Positions 16,325 to 24,635 of a stretch of DNA of 64,000 nucleotides are shown piece by piece. The notes beneath the pieces are model-generated. The model was not told the origin of the DNA and ran no database searches. It saw only the letters and a list, made by a program, of their open reading frames with translations. Position 1 is the first letter of the stretch. Each line of letters opens with the position of its first letter. The position numbers and the translations under genes are program-made. Source of the DNA: Chitinophaga fulva (GTDB taxonomy: Bacteria; Bacteroidota; Bacteroidia; Chitinophagales; Chitinophagaceae); NCBI RefSeq assembly GCF_012927205.1, contig NZ_JABBGC010000002.1, positions 1,240,001-1,304,000 on the forward strand, written 5' to 3'.

Positions 16325-17050
16325 TTAACGGTCACGCTCCCAGCGTACAATTTCCGTCGTCACCGTATCTCCGGTGAGGGTGATGATACTGTACCCAAAA
16401 TAAGACAGGTCTATCTCCAACCCGGCCGCCTCTTTAATAAACTGCGCAGAGGTGGCTGGTGTTACCGTCTGATGGATGTTTTGTTCCTGTCGCTGATCTG
16501 TGATATGAAGATGACCACAGAAAACGTATACGGCGTGTGGATGCTTCAACAGCAACGCCTTTATTTTCTCGCGCCCCTGCAGCGGTTGCAGCCCATCTAC
16601 CAGCACCGGTATTTCTACCACGGGATGATGCACAAACAACAATACCTTACCGGCTGTTTTCAGTTCCTGTTCCAGCCACTGCAATTGTGCATCATACAAC
16701 ACCTCTGAGGAGGAATCCAGGAAAATGTACCGGAAGCCATCACGGTCTTCGCTGTAACACATCGTTCCGTCTACCAGTCCGGGAGGATGATAATGTTGCC
16801 GGACATCCTCCAGCTTATCAAAATTACCTAGTATAACTTTATAGTCCGGCGTATGCTGTTTCAATGCATCAAAGAGGAAGGAATGTGAGGACGGTTCTCC
16901 GATGTCTCCTCCTATCACCACTTCACGGATGCCTTTGCCGGCAATCTCCTGTAGCAGCAATATAAGATCTTCCCGCGCAGGTACCTGATGGCTGCGGGTA
17001 AAAGCATCATCCAGATGTGTATCGGTGACAAATGCGAATGAATGGGTCAT
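16325..17050 (-). CDS. Calcineurin-like metallophosphoesterase
   Basis: The start at 17050 is chosen because the conserved core begins at once after it. The 241 residues contain the five metal-binding motifs in order: VTDTHLDD, GGDIGEP, LGNFDKLE, VHHPVVE and CGHLHITD. This fold hydrolyses phosphomono- or diesters with a dinuclear metal centre. It has no signal peptide, so it is cytoplasmic, and looks like the small CpdA/YfcE-like type. The substrate cannot be assigned. Confidence 0.85.
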   Translation of the reverse strand: MTHSFAFVTDTHLDDAFTRSHQVPAREDLILLLQEIAGKGIREVVIGGDIGEPSSHSFLFDALKQHTPDYKVILGNFDKLEDVRQHYHPPGLVDGTMCYSEDRDGFRYIFLDSSSEVLYDAQLQWLEQELKTAGKVLLFVHHPVVEIPVLVDGLQPLQGREKIKALLLKHPHAVYVFCGHLHITDQRQEQNIHQTVTPATSAQFIKEAAGLEIDLSYFGYSIITLTGDTVTTEIVRWERDR

Positions 17051-17106
17051 ATTTGAGAGATCGTTTATCTCCCGAATATATAACAAAATACGGTACCGGT
17101 TATACG

Positions 17107-18087
17107 TTATATCTCTGCCATTTTTTTATTGTAGCGGTTGCGGTATTCATGCGGTAACAGGCCCGTTACCAGCTTGAAAGAATTGCGGAAAGTTTTGGTA
17201 TCTGAATAACCTACTTCAGACATGATATCGTTGATCTTGCGGTCGCCGGCTTCGAGGTGTTTTTTGGCGGCCTCTATTTTCACGCGTTGGATATATTCAT
17301 TCATGGTATTGGCCGTCGCTTTTTTGAAGCGGCGTTCCAGGCTTCTGCGGCCGATCGCCAGCATCTCCGCCAGTTCATCGACCCTTATCTTTCCACGGAA
17401 ATTATTCTCGATAAATTCCTGCGCCTGTTTCACCGGTTCATCATCATGTTCCTTCTGTGCCTGGAAGATGATGAAAGGCAGCTGGGCAGAGCGTTCCAGG
17501 TCTACCTGGAAAAACTTGGCGCTATAGATAGCCGCATCCCGACCCGCATATTTCTCCACGAGGTACACCAGCAGGTTCACCAGCGAAAGGCCGCCGCCAC
17601 TGGAATAGATACCGTTTTCGTCGGTAATGACTTTCTCTTTAACAAGATTTACATCGGGGAACATATCACGGAACAAAGCAGCAGCTTTCCAGTGCGTAGT
17701 ACATTTTTTACCGATCAGCAGGCCTGTCTGTGCCAGCAGGAAGGCGCCTATGCAGAGGCTTGCCACCTCAGCGCCTTTTTCATATTGTACACGTATCCAA
17801 TCCACCAGCTCACCATTTCTCGCTACGTTTTCCTCCACGTTTTCATGTAGTGCCGGAATAATGATCAGGTCTGTTTTGTGCAGCTCCTGCACAACGGCAT
17901 CCGTTTGGATGGTAAACAATCCTCTGTTCAGCTGAATAGCGCGCCAGGCGCCTACCAGCTGCACCTGAAATAAAGGCTCCCGGCCTTCGTTGATGAGGAA
18001 ATCATTCACTTCTGTAAAAACGTGGCGGGCAACTTCAATACCGGTCATGGCAGCGCCGAGTGGAATCACAATAGATACATGCTTCAT
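17107..18087 (-). CDS. GlxA-type transcriptional regulator (DJ-1/PfpI + AraC)
   Basis: A 326-residue two-domain regulator. Residues 1-190 form a DJ-1/PfpI-like domain with the nucleophile-elbow segment VASLCIGAFLLAQTGLLIGK and a GLSLVNLLVYLVEKYAG helix. Residues 215-320 are an AraC double helix-turn-helix with LAEMLAIGRRSLERRFKKAT and IMSEVGYSDTKTFRNSFK. Members sense metabolites such as amino-acid derivatives. It has no obvious partner gene, and the target is unknown. It lies 56 bp downstream of the next minus-strand start. Confidence 0.9.
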   Translation of the reverse strand: MKHVSIVIPLGAAMTGIEVARHVFTEVNDFLINEGREPLFQVQLVGAWRAIQLNRGLFTIQTDAVVQELHKTDLIIIPALHENVEENVARNGELVDWIRVQYEKGAEVASLCIGAFLLAQTGLLIGKKCTTHWKAAALFRDMFPDVNLVKEKVITDENGIYSSGGGLSLVNLLVYLVEKYAGRDAAIYSAKFFQVDLERSAQLPFIIFQAQKEHDDEPVKQAQEFIENNFRGKIRVDELAEMLAIGRRSLERRFKKATANTMNEYIQRVKIEAAKKHLEAGDRKINDIMSEVGYSDTKTFRNSFKLVTGLLPHEYRNRYNKKMAEI

Positions 18088-18158
18088 AAGACAGCGTTAT
18101 AAAGTTTGCAGGTTTCTCATTCTTTCACAAGATAAAATATTTATCGGAATCACATAAT

Positions 18159-18384
18159 CCCAGGGCTGAAGCCCTGGGCTACGATGTTGTTCAAATTCGG
18201 TTTTGGATACGGATCGATATTGAAGTCCGAAATCACATTATGTCACAATATCATGTTGATTACAATCGAACCTGAACAACATCGTAGCCCAGGGCTTCAG
18301 CCCTGGGAATGCGATAGGAGCCCAAAATCAACATTGCATCACAATTCCATGCTGATTACAATCGAACCTGAACAACCCCTGGGA
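18159..18384. repeat. REP-like palindromic repeat cluster (three copies)
   Basis: A 41-bp unit consisting of a 20-bp palindrome (CCCAGGGCTGAAGCCCTGGG) plus a 21-bp tail occurs at 18159-18199. It recurs inverted at 18267-18307 with 39 of 41 bases identical. A third remnant at 18363-18384 repeats the second copy with exactly 20 bp removed from the middle. The last two copies lie in a 96-bp direct repeat (28-base block at 18253 and again at 18349, one mismatch). This fits REP/BIME elements mobilised by RAYT transposases. No such transposase is in the window. The cluster fills most of the 306-bp gap 18088-18393. Confidence 0.75.
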
Positions 18385-18393
18385 CAACCGCAT

Positions 18394-19818
18394 TCAACAC
18401 AAGCTTCTGACGAGATTGCCCAGTTTACGGACAGCCTGTTCCACCTGCCTGTTCCAGTGTTTATTACAACTGATGCGGATATAGTTGCGATAGCCGCCGG
18501 TGCTGGAGAAGAGCGGTCCCGGTGCGATGTTGATATGATGTTCCAGTGCCAGCTTCTGCAATTTCAGGGCATCTACCTGTTTGGGTAATTCCACCCAAAG
18601 CACCATGCCGCCTTCGGGCTGGCTGATCCTTACGCCGGACGGGAAATACTGTTCAATATACTGGGTGGTGAGCAGCACCTGCTTATGCACCAGTGGCCTC
18701 AGTTTACGGAGATGCCGCTGATAGGTGCCGCTGGTCAGCAGATCGGCCAGTGAGAGTTGCAATACGGAGGCTGTGGCCACATTGGTGGTAGCTTTCAGCT
18801 GCGCTACTTTTTCTATGAAACGCCCCGGTGCGCACCAGCCGATACGGAAACCGGAGGCTACTGTTTTGGAGAAAGAAGCACACAGCATCACCCAGCCATG
18901 TTTGTCGTAGGTTTTGATGGTAGTGGGCCTGACAGGGCCGAAATACAGCTCTCCGTACACATCATCTTCAATCACAGGCAGCTGACGTTTCCAGGCCAGT
19001 TCAGCAATCCATTTTTTCTTTTCGTCAGACAATATGACCCCGTTGGGGTTATTAAAATTGGAGATGAAGAGGCAGGCCGCGATATCATAGGTATCCACGA
19101 TCTCTTCCAGTTGCCGGATATTGATGCCATCTTCCGGATCGCAGGGCAGTTCTATTACTTTCAGTTTCAGTTGTTCGAGGCATTGCAGGATACCGTAGTA
19201 ACAGGGTGATTCCACTACCACGGCATCGCCGGGACTGGTGACTGCTCGCAGGCTGAGGCTGAGTGCTTCGAGGGTGCCGTTGGTCACCAGTATGTCGTTG
19301 GCAGAGAGGCTGCCGTTCCAATAAAAAGAGAGGCGCGCAATCTGTTCCCGCAGCAACAGGTTGCCCATGGTAGATTCATATTGCAGGTGCGTGCCTGTGA
19401 GATCGCGGGAGGCCTTCTGCAGGCTGCGCCGCACCGCATTAAACGGTATCATATGTGTTTCCAGCGACGCATTAAAAAACGAGATAAAGCCCGGCGGATG
19501 AGGTCCCGCATCGACCGGCATTTTACTGATGATACGGCTCACGTTCACCTCACGGATGGCGGGCGCCGCGGAAGTCGCCACCGGTTGCTCCGTATGCCCC
19601 GTGGACTTGCGCAGGGGCACATACCCTGATTTCTCCCTGGAAGCCAGCAGGCCTTTGTCTATCAACAGTGAATAGGCTTTTAGTGAGGTGCCTACACTCA
19701 CCTTAAAATGCTCGCTGACCGCCCGCAGGGAGGGCAGTTTTTCGCCCAACGGATAGGTGTCGTTGTTGATCATGGCCTCTATCCGGTTGGCTATCTCGAT
19801 GTAATGGAAATCTTTCAT
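18394..19818 (-). CDS. MocR-type regulator (GntR winged helix + aminotransferase fold I)
   Basis: A 474-residue fusion. Residues 1-75 are a GntR winged helix (GEKLPSLRAVSEHFKVSVGTS, then LIDKGLLASREKSGY). Residues 110-470 are a PLP-dependent aminotransferase-like domain, with NFNNPNGVILS (Asn that holds PLP), VIEDDVYGELYF (Asp) and ASFSKTVASGFRIGW (Lys for the Schiff base). MocR proteins sense PLP or amino acids and often control an adjacent gene. The divergent GNAT/hydrolase pair starts 78 bp away, with a tandem repeat between them that suits MocR binding. Confidence 0.92.
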   Translation of the reverse strand: MKDFHYIEIANRIEAMINNDTYPLGEKLPSLRAVSEHFKVSVGTSLKAYSLLIDKGLLASREKSGYVPLRKSTGHTEQPVATSAAPAIREVNVSRIISKMPVDAGPHPPGFISFFNASLETHMIPFNAVRRSLQKASRDLTGTHLQYESTMGNLLLREQIARLSFYWNGSLSANDILVTNGTLEALSLSLRAVTSPGDAVVVESPCYYGILQCLEQLKLKVIELPCDPEDGINIRQLEEIVDTYDIAACLFISNFNNPNGVILSDEKKKWIAELAWKRQLPVIEDDVYGELYFGPVRPTTIKTYDKHGWVMLCASFSKTVASGFRIGWCAPGRFIEKVAQLKATTNVATASVLQLSLADLLTSGTYQRHLRKLRPLVHKQVLLTTQYIEQYFPSGVRISQPEGGMVLWVELPKQVDALKLQKLALEHHINIAPGPLFSSTGGYRNYIRISCNKHWNRQVEQAVRKLGNLVRSLC

Positions 19819-19860
19819 CTGTTACACTAAAATATTCTAAATCTGTATCTGTTACAGTAA
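19817..19860. promoter_or_regulatory. Tandem 14-bp operator candidate for the MocR regulator
   Basis: ATCTGTTACACTAA at 19817-19830 and ATCTGTTACAGTAA at 19847-19860 are direct repeats, 13 of 14 identical. They are spaced 30 bp apart, about three helical turns. The first overlaps the regulator's own start codon, and the second ends 12 bp before a candidate -7 box of the divergent gene. MocR proteins commonly bind direct repeats. Confidence 0.55.
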
Positions 19861-19872
19861 GTGCAAAGTAAA

Positions 19873-19880
19873 TAATTTTG
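19873..19880 (+). promoter_or_regulatory. -7 promoter box candidate of the GNAT gene
   Basis: TAATTTTG matches TAnnTTTG and lies 16 bp before the GNAT start codon. The second half of the tandem repeat (19847-19860) would sit in the -20 to -33 region, so a bound regulator could act here. Confidence 0.45.
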
Positions 19881-19896
19881 GAGAAACAATTGCGCC

Positions 19897-20409
19897 ATGG
19901 AAATAATCAACAGCACTGTTACAGACATAGACGATATCTTTTACCTTTATGACGAAGGCACCAATTATCAGCGGCTAAAAGGATTAGCAGGCCGTTATTG
20001 GAAAGGATTTGAGCGGTCTGTGGTGGAGCAGGAAATCGAAGAAAAAAGGCAGTGGAAGCTGGTGGTGGACGATAAGACGGTTTGTGTGTTTGTCACCACT
20101 TTCAACGATCCGTTGATATGGGGTGATAAGGACGATGATCCTTCTCTGTATCTTCACCGTATTGCCACACATCCGGCATACCGGGGCCGTGGATTTGTGA
20201 AACAGATCGTTGACTGGGCAAAACGGTACGGGCGGGAGCATGGCCGGCAGTATCTGCGGCTGGACACCGGCGCCGGTAATGAGAAGCTGAACAATTATTA
20301 CGTCAGCTGCGGCTTCACTTACCTTGGCGTAGTGGAAATTCCCAATCCGGAGGGGCTGCCGGCACACTATAAGGATGGTGGTTTTGCTACGTTTGAACTG
20401 GTCCTTTGA
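19897..20409 (+). CDS. GNAT-family N-acetyltransferase
   Basis: A 170-residue acetyltransferase. The acetyl-CoA pyrophosphate loop is visible as HPAYRGRGFVKQIVDWAK (about residues 88-105), preceded by the core strand SLYLHRIAT and followed by YYVSCGFTYLG, the typical motif-B end. It transfers acetyl from acetyl-CoA to an amine, but the acceptor is unknown. The hydrolase gene begins 20 bp downstream on the same strand. The divergent MocR gene may control both. Confidence 0.9.
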   Translation: MEIINSTVTDIDDIFYLYDEGTNYQRLKGLAGRYWKGFERSVVEQEIEEKRQWKLVVDDKTVCVFVTTFNDPLIWGDKDDDPSLYLHRIATHPAYRGRGFVKQIVDWAKRYGREHGRQYLRLDTGAGNEKLNNYYVSCGFTYLGVVEIPNPEGLPAHYKDGGFATFELVL

Positions 20410-20429
20410 CAACTATCTATAACCGATAT

Positions 20430-21782
20430 ATGAAAACACACCTTTTATCGTTGTTCACAGCTGTCCTGATAACCGGCGCCGCTGCTGCCCAGCAAACCGA
20501 AAGTTTTTCCAACTGCCGCAATGGCGCCTACGCGCTGAGCGATGGCAGCCAGCTGGTGATCAGCCCTTCGCAGGATAAAGATCTCCGCTACCGCCGGCTG
20601 GACGGCACTACCGGCCGCCTCTTTTTGCAGGCCGACAGCAGTTATCTTTCCGGCCCTGGCTGGGCCAATGCGAAAGATCCGAATGTCTTTGCGCGCTTTG
20701 GTGGCTGTGTCAATGATTCGCTCGTTTTTAAGCAGGATGGAAAAACGTTTACCGGGAAACGTATACCCTTTCCCGTTATCCCCATACATATTCCGGTGAA
20801 AGGTGCTTCTATTTACGGAGAGCTGTACCTTCCTGTCCATCGCAAGCCCAGGGCGGTATTGATAATGCATGACGGATCCGGCGGGACATCAGCGGTATAC
20901 AATAACTATAAACACTACATATTGCCACTGGGTGATATTGCTGTATTTGTGTATGATAAAAGAGGCACCGGCAGGTCCACCGGCACACTGAGCGCCAATT
21001 TTGAACTGCTGGCCGCCGATATGGTGGCTGTTGTGAAGGCCGTAAAAGCCCAGGCGGCAGTGAAAGGCGCGCCTACTGGTTTGATGGGCGAAAGTCAGGG
21101 TGGATGGATAGTGCCGCTTACCGCTACGCTCACACCGGTGGATTTTGTTATTGCCAGCTACAGCCTGCTCATTCCACCTAAGGAAGAGAACCGCCAGGAG
21201 GTGTTACACGATTTGAAGGAGGGACATTACAGCGAAGAGGCCATTGCCCGGGCCATGCAAGTGGTAGCTGCCACAGACGAAGTGTTCCGCAAGGGATTCA
21301 ATGGTGGGTTTGCAGCCCTTGACTCCATCAAAGCAAAGTATAAACAGGAGCCATGGTTTGCATCATTACAGGGCGATTATACCGGATTAATCCTCAACTC
21401 CAGCCGGGCACAACTGGACAGCCTGAAGCAAATTTTCCCGACAGACATCCCGCTGGATTATGATCCGCTGCCTCCCTTCCGCCGCGTAAACGTACCGATG
21501 TTATGGGTGATTGCCGGAAAAGACACGGAAGCTCCCAATGCGGGGACCATTGCTGCGTTGAAAGAAGCCACCGCGACCCGCAAAAATATTGATGTAGTGA
21601 TTTTTCCGAATGCGGACCATGGCATCATCGATGTCCAGGACAGCCCACAGGGCCCGGTGCTCCTCCGGCAGTCAGCCGGTTACTTTGAGCTGCTGCGTGA
21701 CTGGATACTGACCCGGCAGGTTAAAAAACACTATGGTGATGGGCAATCCATTGCGGAGTTTCAGTCAGGGACCAAGCATTAA
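20430..21782 (+). CDS. Secreted alpha/beta hydrolase
   Basis: The ATG at 20430 is chosen; it directly precedes a signal peptide (LLSLFTAVLITGAAAAQ). The 450-residue protein has an N-terminal beta-rich region, then an alpha/beta-hydrolase domain. The domain carries the nucleophile elbow GESQGG (Ser in GLMGESQGGWIVP), the acid Asp in IAGKDTEAPN and His in NADHGIID. The oxyanion region reads MHDGSGGTSA. It resembles esterases or dipeptidyl-peptidase-like hydrolases of the S9/S15 superfamily. The substrate is unknown and the location is probably periplasmic. Confidence 0.85.
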   Translation: MKTHLLSLFTAVLITGAAAAQQTESFSNCRNGAYALSDGSQLVISPSQDKDLRYRRLDGTTGRLFLQADSSYLSGPGWANAKDPNVFARFGGCVNDSLVFKQDGKTFTGKRIPFPVIPIHIPVKGASIYGELYLPVHRKPRAVLIMHDGSGGTSAVYNNYKHYILPLGDIAVFVYDKRGTGRSTGTLSANFELLAADMVAVVKAVKAQAAVKGAPTGLMGESQGGWIVPLTATLTPVDFVIASYSLLIPPKEENRQEVLHDLKEGHYSEEAIARAMQVVAATDEVFRKGFNGGFAALDSIKAKYKQEPWFASLQGDYTGLILNSSRAQLDSLKQIFPTDIPLDYDPLPPFRRVNVPMLWVIAGKDTEAPNAGTIAALKEATATRKNIDVVIFPNADHGIIDVQDSPQGPVLLRQSAGYFELLRDWILTRQVKKHYGDGQSIAEFQSGTKH

Positions 21783-21889
21783 TAGCATACGTCATTCGTG
21801 ATGGATTGTCGGAATACCCCTTGGCGATTGTCGCAGGTCTCCCCTGCCGTTTACCTTTGCGGGGTTACCTTTGCAGCAATTCTCCTTTC

Positions 21890-22255
21890 ATGAAAGCTAT
21901 TGAGAACATTTCTGTACCCGTCACTGATCAACAGCTGTCCAAAGACTTTTATCTGTTACTGGGCTTTGAACTGCTGGCCGAAGTAGTGATGCCCAATGGG
22001 GACATGTGGATACAGCTGGGCTTCAGTAACCAGGTCACTACTATTTCCCTGGTACGGCAATGGCCTTATAGTCATATGCAGGCCGGTTCCTTACAGGGAC
22101 TGGTACTGGAAACAGAGAATATTATCAGCGAGCGGGAGCGGCTGCACCAGGAAGGAGTAACGGTTTCAGACATCCGTGAGTCACCTTTCGGGAAAGTTTT
22201 CTTTCTGCAGGACCCGGACCATAATGGGCTCAGTATTCATCAATTCAGTTTTTAA
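21890..22255 (+). CDS. VOC-family (glyoxalase/bleomycin-resistance-like) protein
   Basis: The ATG at 21890 is chosen because the conserved fold starts there (MKAIENISVPVTDQQLSKDF). The 121-residue protein has the paired beta-alpha-beta-beta-beta modules of vicinal-oxygen-chelate proteins, ending FLQDPDHNGLSIHQF, where the terminal acidic/His region normally binds metal. The role could be antibiotic binding, glyoxalase or dioxygenase; it cannot be decided. Confidence 0.85.
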   Translation: MKAIENISVPVTDQQLSKDFYLLLGFELLAEVVMPNGDMWIQLGFSNQVTTISLVRQWPYSHMQAGSLQGLVLETENIISERERLHQEGVTVSDIRESPFGKVFFLQDPDHNGLSIHQFSF

Positions 22256-22385
22256 AGACTACTCAATCATCTCCCAAAAGATTGATTTAAAATATCTTAC
22301 AAAAACTTTAAGAAATTTTGGAGAAAGATGTCTTATTCATGAAAGCATGGTTGTTATTAGGTTATAAACATCTAAATTTAAGGCC

Positions 22386-22727
22386 ATGAAAAATTTCTTA
22401 TTTCTCTACAGAGCAGATTTTACTTTAGCAGCCCAACGTTCACCTGAAGAAATGCAGGCTAACACCAAAAAATGGATGGACTGGATTGGCGGCATTGCAG
22501 CACAGAACAAACTGGCTGACCGCGGCAACCGCCTGGAGCAGACCGGTAAAGTGATCAGACCGAATAATGTGGTGACGGACGGACCTTTCACCGAAATCAA
22601 AGAAACACTGGGCGGCTACACCGTTATACAAGCTAATTCTCTTGAAGAAGCAGCTGAACTGGCCAAGGGTTGCCCCGTACTGGCAGTTGGCGGTAACGTG
22701 GAAATCAGGGAAATCAGTGTATTATAA
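22386..22727 (+). CDS. YCII/DGPF-domain protein
   Basis: A 113-residue small protein of the YCII-related (DGPF) family. The eponymous motif is present at about residue 65: VTDGPFTEIKETLGGYTVIQ. The fold is ferredoxin-like and dimeric. Genes of this family are regularly found beside ECF42-type sigma factors, as is the case here (the sigma gene starts 65 bp downstream). A hairpin between the two may reduce read-through. The biochemical role is not settled. Confidence 0.92.
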   Translation: MKNFLFLYRADFTLAAQRSPEEMQANTKKWMDWIGGIAAQNKLADRGNRLEQTGKVIRPNNVVTDGPFTEIKETLGGYTVIQANSLEEAAELAKGCPVLAVGGNVEIREISVL

Positions 22728-22752
22728 TCTCCCGAAGGATAAAAAATCGCAG

Positions 22753-22784
22753 AGCCTATGTAATATTGCAGTATTACATAGGCT
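22753..22784 (+). terminator. Terminator/attenuator between YCII and sigma factor genes
   Basis: A perfect 13-bp stem (AGCCTATGTAATA / TATTACATAGGCT) with a 6-base loop, followed by TTTATATT. It ends only 8 bp before the sigma factor start codon, so it would separate the two genes or sequester the sigma gene's translation start region. Confidence 0.7.
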
Positions 22785-22792
22785 TTTATATT

Positions 22793-24028
22793 ATGGAAGA
22801 AAAAGAACTGCTCCCCCATCTGTTCAGAACCGAATACAGTAAGATCACCGCTGTATTGTGCAAGCTGCTGGGGTTTGAACATTTGGACATAGCCGAAGAT
22901 ATTGCCAGCGAGACCTTTTTGTCTGCCTCTGAATTATGGGGACTGAAAGGGCTGCCGGAAAACCCTGCGGCCTGGTTGTACACCGTGGCCAAAAACAAAG
23001 CGAAAAATCACCTGAAACACCGGGCCGTGTTCCAGCAAAAGGTATCCGTGCAATTGAGTCAGGCTGCTACCAGCGAAGTGCCGGAGATAGACCTCTCTGT
23101 TCAGAATATCAAGGATAGCCAATTACAGATGATGTTTGCCGTCTGCCATCCCGCCATTTCCCTGGAATCGCAGATAGGGCTGGCCCTGCGCGTATTGTGC
23201 GGTTTCGGCATCGAAGAAATTGCAGACGCATTCCTGACCAGTAAAGACACCATCAACAAACGATTACTGCGGGCTAAAGAGAAGCTGCGTGAAGAAAATA
23301 TTGCGATCGCGTTTCCGGATGCTGCCCAAATCCCCAGCCGGCTGGAAGCGGTGCTGCGCACCCTTTATCTCCTGTTCAATGAGGGTTATTTCTCTGCCAG
23401 TCATGACCATTCGCTGCGTAAGGACCTGTGCCTCGAAGCCATGCGGCTCACCTTTTTACTGACAGAAAACGAAGCTACCAATACACCCGCCGTCAATGCG
23501 CTCATAGCCCTGATGAGCTTCCAGGCCTCCCGGTTCGAAGCCCGTACCGACGATAGTGGGGAAACTATTTTATATGATGACCAGGACACCAGTCTCTGGG
23601 ACGAAGACCTTATCCAACAGGGACAGTTTTTCCTGAATAAAGCCTCCGAAGGCAATACCGCCTCCAAATATCACTTTGAAGCAGGTATCGCTTACTGGCA
23701 TACCATCAGGACCGATACACGGGAGAAGTGGGAAAATATCCTGCAATTATATAATCATTTGTTGACCGTAGAGTACTCTCCCATTGCCGCGCTCAACAGG
23801 ACCTACGCCCTCTCCAGGGCCAACAGCAAGGAAGCGGCCTTAGAGGAAGCGAAGAAGTTGTCGCTCAATGACCACTATCAGTATCATCTGTTACTGGGAG
23901 AATTGTATACCGGTGTTGACGACCGTTCTGCCCGCAGCGCGCTTGAAAGAGCCCTGGCGTTAAGTCATTCATCTGCCGACAAAAAAATTATCGCACAAAA
24001 AATACAACAGCTTACGGGAAATAGCTGA
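22793..24028 (+). CDS. ECF42-type RNA polymerase sigma factor with C-terminal TPR-like extension
   Basis: The start at 22793 is chosen (MEEKELLPHLFRTEYSKI) because sigma region 2 begins directly after it. The 411-residue protein has region 2 (DIAEDIASETFLSASELW, then LPENPAAWLYTVAKNKAKNHL). Region 4 follows (LCGFGIEEIADAFLTSKDTINKRLLRAKEKLRE). A C-terminal extension of over 200 residues contains helical TPR-like segments (SPIAALNRTYALSRANSKEA). This architecture and the adjacent DGPF gene define the ECF42 group, where the extension replaces an anti-sigma factor. Its 3' end overlaps the next convergent gene by 17 bp. Confidence 0.9.
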   Translation: MEEKELLPHLFRTEYSKITAVLCKLLGFEHLDIAEDIASETFLSASELWGLKGLPENPAAWLYTVAKNKAKNHLKHRAVFQQKVSVQLSQAATSEVPEIDLSVQNIKDSQLQMMFAVCHPAISLESQIGLALRVLCGFGIEEIADAFLTSKDTINKRLLRAKEKLREENIAIAFPDAAQIPSRLEAVLRTLYLLFNEGYFSASHDHSLRKDLCLEAMRLTFLLTENEATNTPAVNALIALMSFQASRFEARTDDSGETILYDDQDTSLWDEDLIQQGQFFLNKASEGNTASKYHFEAGIAYWHTIRTDTREKWENILQLYNHLLTVEYSPIAALNRTYALSRANSKEAALEEAKKLSLNDHYQYHLLLGELYTGVDDRSARSALERALALSHSSADKKIIAQKIQQLTGNS

Positions 24029-24635
24029 TGTTGTTTACTACCAACGCATATAGTTGTGAGATCACCGTTTCGCGGTGAAGGCGGAAGGCGTCTTCATGAC
24101 CATCCCGGATGGCAGCTGCTGCTTCGGGGCAGGACAGCATATCCCGGATGGTGGTGCTTACCAGCTCCCGATGAAAATACAGCGCGGAGTCAAATCCCTC
24201 ATAGTCCTCATAGGAGAGCCATTCATGGATGATCATAAAAGCCTGCTGATATGAATTGGGCAGCGTCATGGTCTCTAAAGACAGCCAGAAGTTCCGCTGC
24301 AGCGGCGTTGCTGTCTCGATGGCCAACGCTACTTTATCGATAGCTGCTTCGGGGTTGTTTTTGACTTTTCGTAGTATCCTCTCCGTTATAGTATACAATA
24401 CCTCCTCTATCGCAAGCAGTGTACGTGGTATATCATACTGGTGTTGCTCCAGCAGGGGCAACACCAGTTCCGGTGGTGCAGTTGTTTTACCCAGCACGGC
24501 AGCCTGTATTTCCTGTATAAACAACTGCCGGGCTGCCATGATATCACCTCCGGTTTTTTCCAGCAACAGGCCCGCATGGCGCAGGCCGACAGGCACCTGT
24601 AGCCGCAGTTGTTTTATTTGTTCTTCATGGTCCAT
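24012..24635 (-). CDS. Unknown helical protein with two UBA-like repeats at the N-terminus
   Basis: The start at 24635 (MDHEEQIKQL) is preferred; upstream codons look non-coding. The 207 residues are almost wholly helical. Two N-terminal repeats, LLLEKTGGDIMAARQLF and LLEQHQYDIPRTLLAIEEVLY, follow the UBA-like pattern (helix, G/polar turn, I-x-x-A/T-x-x) seen also at the start of elongation factor Ts. The remaining C-terminal part (about 120 residues) is acidic and helical with no motif I recognise. The gene is convergent with the sigma factor and isolated. The function is unknown. Confidence 0.6.
   Translation of the reverse strand: MDHEEQIKQLRLQVPVGLRHAGLLLEKTGGDIMAARQLFIQEIQAAVLGKTTAPPELVLPLLEQHQYDIPRTLLAIEEVLYTITERILRKVKNNPEAAIDKVALAIETATPLQRNFWLSLETMTLPNSYQQAFMIIHEWLSYEDYEGFDSALYFHRELVSTTIRDMLSCPEAAAAIRDGHEDAFRLHRETVISQLYALVVNNISYFP

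Noticed and set aside
18184..18588. 134-codon plus-strand frame over the repeat cluster
   Set aside because: It is made of repeat sequence and the antisense end of the MocR gene, with repeated peptide blocks that mirror the DNA repeats.
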